64,000 nt of DNA from Streptomyces lavendulae subsp. lavendulae (GTDB lineage: Bacteria; Actinomycetota; Actinomycetes; Streptomycetales; Streptomycetaceae). A program made the position numbers and the translations under genes. Positions 45,851 to 53,696 of this stretch are shown here, piece by piece. The notes beneath the pieces are model-generated. The model made no database searches, was not told the origin of the DNA, and saw nothing but the letters and a program-made list of their open reading frames with translations. Within the stretch, counting starts at the first letter, position 1. Each line of letters opens with the position of its first letter. The DNA lies in NCBI RefSeq assembly GCF_002803845.1, contig NZ_CP024985.1:3968001-4032000 (forward strand). The letters are read 5' to 3'.

Positions 45851-47152
45851 TCAGTGGTCGCCGTCGGCCTTGCGGGCGCTCGTCGCGATGTTCTCCAGGA
45901 CCTTCGCGGGCTGTCCGCCCGGCTGGACGACCTGTCCGATGTTCTGCTTGATGTCCTCGCTGACCCCGGCCCAGGACTTCTTGCCGACCGGGTAGAGGCG
46001 GGACGTCGGCAGGGCGGCCAGGAAGGTCTTCAGCTGGGCCGCCGAACCGCCCGTGCTCGCGTCCATGGCCCGGTAGCCGCTGGTGGTGACGGGCAGCAGG
46101 TCGTACGTGTTGGTGAAGGCGGTCACGTTCTTCGCCGAGTACAGGAGGTCCAGGAACTTCCCGGCCTCCTTCCTGTGGCCGTTCTTGAAGGCCATCACCC
46201 AGTCCGCGACGCCCATCGCGGAGTGGTCGGCGCCGTCGGCGGTCGGCATCGGGACCATGCCGAACTTCACGCCCTTGCCCGCGGCCTGCTTGATCAGGGT
46301 GGGGTGGCCGTTGAGCATGCCCACCTCGCCGCGGGTGAAGGCGTCGAAAGCGGCCTGGCGGTCCAGCTTGCCGGGCTCGACCGGGCCGGTCAGGCCCTGT
46401 CCGACCATCTTGTCGCGCAGGAACTCGAAGGACTTCACGTTCTCCGGGGAGTCGATCGCGTACGCCTCCTCGTTGTCGGTGTAGCCGCCGCCGCCCGCGA
46501 GCATCCACATCATCGACTCGGCCTGCGCCTCCTCGCGGCCCAGCGGCAGCGCGAAGGGGGTGGGCACGCCCGCGCCCTTGAGCTTCTTGGCGGCGGCCTC
46601 CAGGTCGGCCCAGCTCTTGGGCTGCCAGGGGGCCGAGCCGTCCTTGGGGATCACCCCGGCGTCGCCGAGCAGCTTGGTGTTGTAGAAGAGCAGCCGGGTG
46701 CTGGCCACGAAGGGCATGCCGTACTGGACCCGCTTGACCTTGCCCGCGTCGGCGAGCGGGGCGAGGAAGTCGGCCTCGGTGTTGACGGAGAGCAGCTCGT
46801 CGGCGGTGTAGAGCTTGCCGGCCTCGGCGTAGTCGGCGTAGGCGCCGATCTGCGCGATGTCGGGGGCCTTGCCCGCCTTGACCATCTCGGCGACCTTGGC
46901 GTCGACCTCCGACCAGGAGTAGACGCTGACCTCGACGTGCACGCCGGGGTTGTCCTTCTCGAAGGAGGAGGCGAGGCCCTTCCAGTAGGTCGCGGAGGAG
47001 TTCTGCGGATTGTCGCCGTAGTCGGCCGCCACGACCCGCAGGGTCACCTCGTTGTCCCCGCTGAGACCCGACACGGTTCCACAGCCCGTCAGCGTCGCCG
47101 TCAGGCACAGTGCGGCCCCGGTAGCGGCCAGGCTCAGGTAACGGCCCTTCAC
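45851..47152 (-). CDS. Extracellular sugar-binding lipoprotein (ABC transporter type 1 solute-binding)
   Basis: 433 residues. Lipobox LTGC (Cys near 24), then a family-1 solute-binding protein: VTLRVVAADYGDNPQNSS, FEKDNPGVHVEVSVYSWSEVDAKV, PDIAQIGAYADYAEAGKL, GMPFVASTRLLFYNTKLL. No permease or ATPase genes adjoin it, so it must work with a transporter encoded elsewhere (for example one energised by MsiK). A dre-like site 40 bases upstream and divergence from the ROK kinase/nagA genes point to an amino-sugar ligand such as GlcNAc or chitobiose. Confidence 0.85.
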   Translation of the reverse strand: MKGRYLSLAATGAALCLTATLTGCGTVSGLSGDNEVTLRVVAADYGDNPQNSSATYWKGLASSFEKDNPGVHVEVSVYSWSEVDAKVAEMVKAGKAPDIAQIGAYADYAEAGKLYTADELLSVNTEADFLAPLADAGKVKRVQYGMPFVASTRLLFYNTKLLGDAGVIPKDGSAPWQPKSWADLEAAAKKLKGAGVPTPFALPLGREEAQAESMMWMLAGGGGYTDNEEAYAIDSPENVKSFEFLRDKMVGQGLTGPVEPGKLDRQAAFDAFTRGEVGMLNGHPTLIKQAAGKGVKFGMVPMPTADGADHSAMGVADWVMAFKNGHRKEAGKFLDLLYSAKNVTAFTNTYDLLPVTTSGYRAMDASTGGSAAQLKTFLAALPTSRLYPVGKKSWAGVSEDIKQNIGQVVQPGGQPAKVLENIATSARKADGDH

Positions 47153-47191
47153 GGTTCTCGATCCACCCCTTTTTGTACGTACGATTCGACG

Positions 47192-47207
47192 TAAGGTCTA
47201 CACCACT
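47192..47207 (-). promoter_or_regulatory. DasR-type dre-like operator, lipoprotein side
   Basis: TAAGGTCTACACCACT matches 12 of 16 positions of the dre consensus, including the complete ACCACT right arm. Confidence 0.72.
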
Positions 47208-47310
47208 TTGGCGGCTCCTCCACATCCGGAACGGCGTGGCGCCCGGACTGTGTCCGGACCGTATCCGGACCAAGGTCCCGAATTTGTATGGCAGCTCAAC
47301 AATCCCCTCC

Positions 47311-47326
47311 AATGGACTAGACCTTT
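47311..47326 (+). promoter_or_regulatory. DasR-type dre-like operator, ROK kinase side
   Basis: AATGGACTAGACCTTT matches 12 of 16 positions of dre and lies 28 bases before the start codon, over the -35 region. Confidence 0.72.
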
Positions 47327-47354
47327 CCCTCCCGAGCACGCGAGACTGTCTCCT

Positions 47355-48296
47355 GTGAAACCCGTGAAACACGTCATCGCCCTCGATGTGGGCGGCACCG
47401 GGATGAAGGCCGCCCTCATCGCCCGGGACGGCAACCTGCTGCACGAGGTGCGCCGCGCCACCGGCCGCGAGCGGGGCCCCGAAGCCGTCGTCGAGACGAT
47501 CCTGGACTTCGCCGCCGAGCTGCTGCGCCTGGGCGCCGAACGCTTCGGCACGACCGCCTCCGCCGCCGGAGTGGCCGTCCCCGGCATCGTCGACGCCGAA
47601 CGGGGCACCGCCGTCTACGCCGCCAACCTCGGCTGGCGCGACGTCCCGCTGCGCGCGCTCCTCGGCGCCCGCCTCGGCGGCCTCCCCGTCGCCCTCGGCC
47701 ACGACGTGCGCACCGGCGGGCTCGCCGAGGGCCGCATCGGCGCGGGCCGGGGCACCGACCGCTTCCTGTTCGTCCCGCTCGGCACCGGCATCGCCGGCGC
47801 CATCGGCATCGCCGGCCGCATCGAGGCCGGCGCCCACGGCTACGCGGGCGAGATCGGCCACATCGTCGTCCGCCCCGGCGGTCCCGCCTGCGGCTGCGGC
47901 CAGCACGGCTGCCTGGAGACCCTGGCCTCCGCCTCCGCCGTCTCCCGCGCCTGGGCCGCCGCCTCCGGCGACCCGGGGGCCGACGCCGCCGACTGCGCCA
48001 AGGCCGTCGAATCCGGCGACACGCGGGCCCGCGAGGTCTGGCTCACCGCCATCGGCGCCCTCGCCGACGGCCTGGTCACCGCGATCACCCTGCTGGACCC
48101 GAGCAGGGTGATCATCGGTGGCGGGCTGGCCGAGGCGGGGGAAACCTTGTTCACACCACTACGGGCGGCCGTCGAGGAGCGCGTGACGTTCCAGCGGCTG
48201 CCCGAGATCGTTCCGGCGGCCCTCGGGGACACCGCCGGATGCCTGGGCGCAGGGCTGCTCGCCTGGGACCTACTCGCCACGGAGGTACCTGCCTGA
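47355..48296 (+). CDS. ROK-family sugar kinase, probable N-acetylglucosamine kinase
   Basis: 313 residues. HVIALDVGGTGMKAALIARDG forms the phosphate-binding loop, LGHDVRTGGLAE holds the catalytic-type Asp, and EIGHIVV followed by CGCGQHGCLE is the ROK zinc motif (CxCGxxGCxE). Phosphorylates a hexose, here probably GlcNAc to GlcNAc-6-P, given that nagA overlaps its stop codon by one base (TGATG). GAGACT 7 bases upstream supports GTG 47355; GTG 47364 is an alternative. Confidence 0.85.
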   Translation: MKPVKHVIALDVGGTGMKAALIARDGNLLHEVRRATGRERGPEAVVETILDFAAELLRLGAERFGTTASAAGVAVPGIVDAERGTAVYAANLGWRDVPLRALLGARLGGLPVALGHDVRTGGLAEGRIGAGRGTDRFLFVPLGTGIAGAIGIAGRIEAGAHGYAGEIGHIVVRPGGPACGCGQHGCLETLASASAVSRAWAAASGDPGADAADCAKAVESGDTRAREVWLTAIGALADGLVTAITLLDPSRVIIGGGLAEAGETLFTPLRAAVEERVTFQRLPEIVPAALGDTAGCLGAGLLAWDLLATEVPA

Positions 48297-49447
48297 TGTC
48301 CGGAAGCGCACACAGCACCGTTCTCTCCGGCGCCAGGGTGGTGCTGCCCACCGGGACCGTCGCGGGAGGCCGGGTCATCGTCGAGCGCGACCGCATCGCG
48401 GGCAGCGCCCACGAGGGCGCCGAGATCGTCGACCTCTCCGGACACTGGATCGTCCCCGGCTTCGTGGACGTGCACAACCACGGCGGCGGCGGGGCCTCCT
48501 TCACCTCCGGCACCGCCGAGGAGGTCCTGCGGGGCGTACGCACCCACCGCGAGCACGGCACCACCACCCTCGTCGCCTCCACCGTCACCGGCGACCTCGA
48601 CGAACTGGCCCGGCGCGCCGCCCTGCTCGCCGAACTCACCCAGCAGGGCGAGATCGCCGGCGTCCACTTCGAGGGCCCCTTCATCAACCCCTGCCGCAAG
48701 GGCGCGCACAAGGCCGACCTGCTCCGCGACCCCGACCCGGCCGAGGTCCGCAAGCTGGTCGACGCCGCGCACGGCACCGCCCGGATGTTCACCCTCGCCA
48801 CCGAACTGCCGGGCGGACTGGACTCCGTACGGCTGCTGGCCGAGCACGGGGTCATCGCCGCGATCGGCCACACGGACTCCACGTACGACCAGACCCGCCA
48901 GGCCATCGACGCCGGCGCCACCGTCGCCACCCACCTCTACAACGCGATGCCCGGCCTGGAACACCGCGCCCCCGGGCCGATCGCCGCCCTGCTGGAGGAC
49001 GAGCGGGTCACCGTCGAGCTGATCAACGACGGCACCCACCTGCACCCGGCCATGCTGGAGCTGGCCTTCCACCACGCCGGCGCCCACCGCGTGGCGCTGA
49101 TCACCGACGCCATGGACGCGGCCGGCTTCGGCGACGGCACCTACCACCTCGGCCCGCTGGAGGTCGAGGTCAAGGACGGCGTCGCCCGCCTCGTGGAGGG
49201 CGGCTCCATCGCGGGCTCCACCCTGACCCTGGACACCGCCTTCAAGCGGTCGGTGACGGTCGACAGGCTCCCCGTGGAATCCGTGGTCCAGGCGATCTCG
49301 GCCAACCCCGCCAAGCTCCTCGGCCGCTACGACGAGGTCGGCTCGCTGGAACCGGGCAAGTACGCCGACCTGGTCGTCCTCGACGCCGCGTTCGACCTCA
49401 AGGGCGTCATGCGGCGCGGCGAATGGATCGTCAGCCCGCTGTCCTGA
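48296..49447 (+). CDS. nagA: N-acetylglucosamine-6-phosphate deacetylase
   Basis: 383 residues, amidohydrolase: VPGFVDVHNHGGGG (metal HxH, about residue 60), GVHFEGPFINPCRKGAH (metal Glu), AAIGHTDSTYDQ (His), ATHLYNAMPGLEHRAPG (His), VALITDAMDAAG (catalytic Asp) and the C-terminal AKLLGRYDEVGSLEPGKYADLVVLD. Converts GlcNAc-6-P to GlcN-6-P, whose level controls DasR. It starts inside the kinase stop codon and has GGAGG 10 bases upstream, so the two are coupled. MurQ product from the operon at 29 kb would enter here. Confidence 0.95.
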   Translation: MSGSAHSTVLSGARVVLPTGTVAGGRVIVERDRIAGSAHEGAEIVDLSGHWIVPGFVDVHNHGGGGASFTSGTAEEVLRGVRTHREHGTTTLVASTVTGDLDELARRAALLAELTQQGEIAGVHFEGPFINPCRKGAHKADLLRDPDPAEVRKLVDAAHGTARMFTLATELPGGLDSVRLLAEHGVIAAIGHTDSTYDQTRQAIDAGATVATHLYNAMPGLEHRAPGPIAALLEDERVTVELINDGTHLHPAMLELAFHHAGAHRVALITDAMDAAGFGDGTYHLGPLEVEVKDGVARLVEGGSIAGSTLTLDTAFKRSVTVDRLPVESVVQAISANPAKLLGRYDEVGSLEPGKYADLVVLDAAFDLKGVMRRGEWIVSPLS

Positions 49448-49472
49448 GCGGCCTTTCGGCGGTACGGAGCGC

Positions 49473-49503
49473 GGCGGCGGGCCCTCGGACTGGGCCCGCC
49501 GCC
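49473..49503 (+). terminator. Terminator after nagA
   Basis: 12-base-pair perfect stem and a 7-base loop, followed by a short T run (CTATTT). Confidence 0.75.
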
Positions 49504-49548
49504 CGCTATTTGGCATGATCCCGGCATTCACCGAGACCGGGGCTGACC

Positions 49549-50466
49549 ATGATCCTCACCGTGACGCTCAACACCGCACTCGACGTCACCCACCGGGTGC
49601 CGCGACTGCTCCCGCACGCCTCCCACCGGGTCACCGGCGTCGCCGAACGACCGGGCGGCAAGGGCCTGAACGTGGCCCGCGTGCTCGGCGCGCTCGGCCA
49701 CCCGGTGACGGCGACGGGCTTCGCGGGCGGACCGGCCGGCACGCTCGTGCGCGAGCTGCTCGCCGACTGCCCCGGCGTCACCGACGCCCTCGTCCCCTGC
49801 GCGGGCACCACCCGGCGCACCCTGGCCGTCGTCGACGAAACCACCGGCGACACCACGCAGTTCAACGAACCCGGCCCGCAGATCACCGCCGGGGAATGGT
49901 CCGCCTTCCTGGCCCGCTACGCCGAACTCGTCTCCGGGGCCCGCGCGGTGGCCCTGTGCGGCAGCCTCCCCCCGGGCGTCCCCGTCGGCGCCTACGCGAC
50001 CCTCGTGCGCACGGCCCGCACGGCCGGCGTCCCCGTCCTGCTGGACACCAGCGGCGAAGCCCTGCGCCGCGGCGTCGCCGCCCGGCCGGAGATCATCAAG
50101 CCCAACTCCGCCGAACTGGCCGAGCTGACCGGCTCCCGCGAGCCGCTCCCCGCCACCCGCGACGCCCGCCGCCGGGGCGCCCACGCGGTGGTCACCTCCC
50201 TGGGCCCCGGCGGGCTCCTCGCCGCCACCCCCGACGGCACCTGGCAGGCCGCCCCGCCCCGCGCCCTGTCCGGCAACCCCACCGGCGCGGGCGACTCCGC
50301 AGTGGCGGGCCTGCTCTCCGCGCTGGCGGAGGGCCTGGACTGGCCGGCCCGGCTCACCCGCGCGGTGGCCCTCTCGGCGGCCACCGTCCACGCCCCGACG
50401 GCGGGAGAGTTCGACCCCCGCACCTACGAGGAGGTACGGGGGTCGGTGAAGGTCACGCCGCTCTAA
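49549..50466 (+). CDS. PfkB-family hexose kinase (1-phosphofructokinase/tagatose-6-P kinase-like)
   Basis: 305 residues. MILTVTLNTALDVTHRVP, RPGGKGLNVARVLGALGHPVTATGFAGG (PfkB signature 1), ALCGSLPPGVP, LLDTSGEALRRGV, IIKPNSAELAELTG and NPTGAGDSAVAGLL (signature 2 with catalytic Asp) place it with FruK/LacC sugar-phosphate kinases. It follows the nag genes after a terminator, so it has its own transcription. The true sugar phosphate is unknown, and an amino-sugar-linked role is possible. Convergent with the CBM-like gene. Confidence 0.87.
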   Translation: MILTVTLNTALDVTHRVPRLLPHASHRVTGVAERPGGKGLNVARVLGALGHPVTATGFAGGPAGTLVRELLADCPGVTDALVPCAGTTRRTLAVVDETTGDTTQFNEPGPQITAGEWSAFLARYAELVSGARAVALCGSLPPGVPVGAYATLVRTARTAGVPVLLDTSGEALRRGVAARPEIIKPNSAELAELTGSREPLPATRDARRRGAHAVVTSLGPGGLLAATPDGTWQAAPPRALSGNPTGAGDSAVAGLLSALAEGLDWPARLTRAVALSAATVHAPTAGEFDPRTYEEVRGSVKVTPL

Positions 50467-50467
50467 G

Positions 50468-50511
50468 GGCGGGCGCCGGGCGGGCCTCAGGCGGGCGCCG
50501 GGCGGGCGTCA
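50468..50511. repeat. 22-base tandem duplication at a stop codon
   Basis: Two copies (50468-50489 and 50490-50511) with 21 of 22 bases identical. The second copy ends in the stop codon of the CBM-like gene. Confidence 0.88.
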
Positions 50512-51546
50512 GCCCTTGGTGTGCCCCTGACCCAGCCTCAGCTGGTCGAAGATGACGTCGCACTGGTTGCCGGCCTCGCACGAGATCCTCATCGCGTTCG
50601 ACCCCTTCTTCAGGGTTATCCACGCGAACGTGCGGGTCCAGCCCTTGTCCCACGCCCCCGCGTCGGCTTTCGCGAAGTTCGCCAGGTTCAGGGACTGGTT
50701 CGGGCTCTGCCCGTTGACCGTGAGGGTCGTCTTCGCATCCTTGCCGGGCACCGCGTAGTTCACGAACAGCGTGTAGTCACCGGCCTCGGGGACGTCGACC
50801 GTCCAGGTCAGCGCGGCACCCGGGGTGTTGAAGTTGCCGACGTACTGGCCGCCCGAACTCTTCGACCCCTGCACCGTGCTCTGCAGCACCGCACCACCGG
50901 TGAGCGCCATGCCCGCACCGGCGGCCTCGCCCTTCGGCAGCGGGCTCTGGGAGGGCTCCGGGGAGCCGCTCGGATCGGTGGCACCCGGGTTCTGCTGGGG
51001 GGCCGACGGCTTCGGGGACTGGGACGACGCCTGGTTGGCGCCCTTCTTGTCCTCGCCCTTCTTGCCGAAGATCACCGCCGCGCTGATGCCGACCGCGACC
51101 GCCGCGACCACCGCCACCGCCGCGATCAGCAGGCCCTTGCGGCTGGAACCGCCGCCCCCGCCGTGACCGCCGCGGCCGCCGGGGAGGGGGGCCTGCTGGG
51201 TGTGCTGCTGCTGCGCCGGGACGCCGTAGCCACCCGCCTGGAGCGCCTCGGGAGCCTGGTACTGGGCCTGGTAGGCCGGGGCCTGCTGCTGCGGCGGCAC
51301 CGCGCCGCGCTGGCCGCCGTAGGTCCGCTCGCCGACCGTGCGCACCTGGTTGTACGAGGTACGGGGGACGCCGGGCTGCGCGCCGGGCGGGCCGCCGACC
51401 GCGGGGCCGGGGTAGCCGTATCCGCCGCCCTGACCGGGCGGGGTGGCTCCGGCGGCCTGGCCGTCCGCGTAGAGGTAGCCGAACGGGTCGTCGTCCTCGG
51501 GCTGGTTCGCCCCACCGTGCGGGCCGTTGTGCGCGGGCGTCGTCAT
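50509..51546 (-). CDS. Single-pass membrane protein with C-terminal carbohydrate-binding (CBM6/35-like) domain
   Basis: 345 residues. The first 130 are disordered and Gln/Gly/Pro-rich (cytoplasmic), then RKGLLIAAVAVVAAVAVGISAAVIF spans the membrane. A Pro/Ser linker leads to a beta-sandwich at about 215-345 (GGAVLQSTVQGSKSSGGQYVGNFNTPGAALTWTVDVPEAGDYTLFVNYAVPG, INxxLRLG-like end) typical of CBM35. It likely binds cell-wall or external polysaccharide. AAGGAGTG precedes the ATG. Next to the CdgB-like gene on the same strand. Confidence 0.82.
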   Translation of the reverse strand: MTTPAHNGPHGGANQPEDDDPFGYLYADGQAAGATPPGQGGGYGYPGPAVGGPPGAQPGVPRTSYNQVRTVGERTYGGQRGAVPPQQQAPAYQAQYQAPEALQAGGYGVPAQQQHTQQAPLPGGRGGHGGGGGSSRKGLLIAAVAVVAAVAVGISAAVIFGKKGEDKKGANQASSQSPKPSAPQQNPGATDPSGSPEPSQSPLPKGEAAGAGMALTGGAVLQSTVQGSKSSGGQYVGNFNTPGAALTWTVDVPEAGDYTLFVNYAVPGKDAKTTLTVNGQSPNQSLNLANFAKADAGAWDKGWTRTFAWITLKKGSNAMRISCEAGNQCDVIFDQLRLGQGHTKG

Positions 51547-51614
51547 CGCAGGTCACTCCTTTCGACCCACGGGAGCCTACCCCGAACACGTGCGCCCACG
51601 GGCAGCCGATCAGA

Positions 51615-53393
51615 CTACCCGGCCCGCCGGTGTGCCTTGGAACGGGACCTTTTCTCGATGTACATCCGCTGGTCGGCGGAGCGCAGCACCTCGTCCGCCG
51701 ACATCCCGCAGCTGGCCCAGCCGATCCCGAAACTCGCCCCGACGCGGACCGCCCGGCCGTCCACCCGGATCGGCGGGATGATCGCGTTGCGCAGCCGTAC
51801 GGCGAGGTCGGCGGCGTCCGCGGCGCCCAGTCCGTCGGCGAGGACGACGAACTCGTCACCCCCGAGCCGGGCGACGGTGTCACCGTCCCTGACGCACGTC
51901 GTCAGCCGCCGGGCGACCTCGATCAGGACCGCGTCGCCCGTGTGGTGACCGAACCGGTCGTTGATCGACTTGAAACCGTCGAGGTCGCAGAAGAGGACGG
52001 CGAGCCCCTTCGTCCCGTCGTCGACGTCCGTGGCGGGCGCCACGATGTGCACGTGGTGGTCGTACGGGCCGTCCGCGTGCGACGTGAAGGCCCCGGAGAA
52101 CTCGAACGGGTCCGTCCCCGGCGCCGCCCCGGAACCGGCCGCGGCCCCCGTCCCGGCACCGGCACCGGCACCGGCACCGGCACCGGCGGCCGGATAGCCG
52201 TAGTCGGAACCGTCGTGGCCGTCGGGGCGAAACCCGTGCTCGCCCGCACCACCCGCCTCGGGGCGCGTCTCGAAGGCCGCGTCGAGCGCCTCCACGGCGG
52301 TGGCCCGCACCGACTGGGGCCGCCGGCACAGCCGGGCGCCGAGCCGGGAGCGCAGCTCGGCGCTGTTGGGCAGGCCGGTGAGGGAGTCGTGGCTGGCGCG
52401 GTGCGCGAGCTGGAGCTCGTGCCGCTTGCGCTCCTCGATGTCCTCGACGTGCGTGAGCAGGAAGCGGGGGCCGTCGGCGGCGTCCGCGACGACGGAGTTG
52501 CGCAGCGAGACCCACACGTACGTGCCGTCGCGCCGCCCGAGGCGCAGCTCGGCGCGGCCGCCCTCGGCGGAGGTGCGCAACAGGGTGCCGATGTCCTCGG
52601 GGTGGACCAGGTCGGAGAAGGAGTAGCGGCGCAGGACGGAGGCGGGCCGGCCGAGCAGGCGGCACAGGGCGTCGTTGGTGCGCAGCAGCCGACCGTGCTG
52701 GTCGCCGCCCATCTCGGCGATGGCCATGCCGCTGGGCGCGTACTCGAAGGCCTGGCGGAACGACTCTTCGCTGGCGCGCAGCGCCTGCTGCTCGCGTTCC
52801 AGCCGGACCAGGGCCCGCTGCATGTTCGCCCGCAGCCGTGCGTTGCTGATCGCAATCGCGGCTTGGAAGGCGTACATCTGGAGCGCTTCGCGCCCCCACG
52901 CGCCGGGGCGGCGCCCGTTGCGCGGTCTGTCCACCGAGATGACACCCAGAAGTTCCCCGCCGGTCGCATACATCGGGGCGTACAGCCGGTCCTCGGGGTG
53001 CCACTCGTCCTCGAAGCGGGGGTCGGGGCCGTCGGTGTGCCACTGGGGGACGTCGTCCTCGATCAGGACCCAGCCCTCGGTGTGCGGGATGAAGCGCAGC
53101 CCGTCCCAGTCCTCGCCCATGGCCAGGCGGCGCTCCCAGGACGGCCGGGAACCGACGCGGCCGGTGATCAGGGCCTCGGCGGCCGGGTCGCCGGCGAAGG
53201 CGGCGACGACGAGATCCCCGTCAGGGCGTACGAGATTGACGCAGGCGAGCTCGTAGCCGAGGCCGCGCACGATGCCGTCCACGACGGTCTGCAGAGTGTC
53301 CGCCAGGCTGCGGGCCGTGTTGAGTTCGGCCACCACCTGGTGCAGCTGCCGCAGGGTCGCAAGACGGACGTACGGCTCCGACTCGGTCTCCAT
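51615..53393 (-). CDS. cdgB: GAF-PAS-GGDEF diguanylate cyclase (CdgB-like)
   Basis: 592 residues: GAF (about 10-190), PAS/PAC (about 210-325, ending VEDIEERKRHELQL), then GGDEF. The cyclase domain starts HDSLTGLPNS (about 336) and has FCDLDGFKSINDRFGHHTGD and RLGGDEFVVL (intact active site, about 509), so it should make c-di-GMP. A low-complexity insert of about 115 residues with an AG/TG run splits the domain. CdgB of S. coelicolor has this architecture and is a BldD target; a BldD-type box lies upstream. ATG 53393 has GGGGAGAG. Confidence 0.9.
   Translation of the reverse strand: METESEPYVRLATLRQLHQVVAELNTARSLADTLQTVVDGIVRGLGYELACVNLVRPDGDLVVAAFAGDPAAEALITGRVGSRPSWERRLAMGEDWDGLRFIPHTEGWVLIEDDVPQWHTDGPDPRFEDEWHPEDRLYAPMYATGGELLGVISVDRPRNGRRPGAWGREALQMYAFQAAIAISNARLRANMQRALVRLEREQQALRASEESFRQAFEYAPSGMAIAEMGGDQHGRLLRTNDALCRLLGRPASVLRRYSFSDLVHPEDIGTLLRTSAEGGRAELRLGRRDGTYVWVSLRNSVVADAADGPRFLLTHVEDIEERKRHELQLAHRASHDSLTGLPNSAELRSRLGARLCRRPQSVRATAVEALDAAFETRPEAGGAGEHGFRPDGHDGSDYGYPAAGAGAGAGAGAGTGAAAGSGAAPGTDPFEFSGAFTSHADGPYDHHVHIVAPATDVDDGTKGLAVLFCDLDGFKSINDRFGHHTGDAVLIEVARRLTTCVRDGDTVARLGGDEFVVLADGLGAADAADLAVRLRNAIIPPIRVDGRAVRVGASFGIGWASCGMSADEVLRSADQRMYIEKRSRSKAHRRAG
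52153..52187. repeat. Hexanucleotide repeat inside cdgB
   Basis: CCGGCA repeated five times plus a partial copy, encoding an alternating Ala/Gly stretch on the minus strand. Confidence 0.95.
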
Positions 53394-53520
53394 TGCTCGC
53401 TCTCCCCGAGACCTCGACAGCAACTCCAGGTTTGTCATCGGCGTTTCGTTGCGGTGTCCCGTCCACTGAATCACAGTGAGCTGTGCGGCAGGTACACAGG
53501 GTCAACAAATCTTGCCCTCT

Positions 53521-53534
53521 GTGACTCAAGTCAC
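53521..53534. promoter_or_regulatory. BldD-type box upstream of cdgB
   Basis: GTGACTCAAGTCAC, fitting the GTGA-N-TCAC pattern bound by BldD with c-di-GMP. It lies 128 bases before the cdgB start. Confidence 0.65.
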
Positions 53535-53573
53535 ATGAGATGAATATCCGCGCACTCCGGGCGCGTTGGCGAG

Positions 53574-53587
53574 TGGGAGCGCTCCCC
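53574..53587. promoter_or_regulatory. CebR-box-like LacI-family operator
   Basis: TGGGAGCGCTCCCC matches 13 of 14 positions of the CebR box TGGGAGCGCTCCCA. Located between the cdgB-like gene and the flavin reductase. Confidence 0.6.
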
Positions 53588-53683
53588 CTCCTTTTCGTGA
53601 GCAAACGATACGCCCGGGCCTAGGCCGCGGGGCGGGGACGCGGCTCGGACCAGCGCCCGATGTGCGCCGCACGGCGGCGGGAC

Positions 53684-53689
53684 TAGCGT
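53684..53689 (+). promoter_or_regulatory. -10 element of the flavin reductase gene (leaderless)
   Basis: TAGCGT, 7 bases before GTG 53697. Confidence 0.6.
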
Positions 53690-53696
53690 TCGGGTC

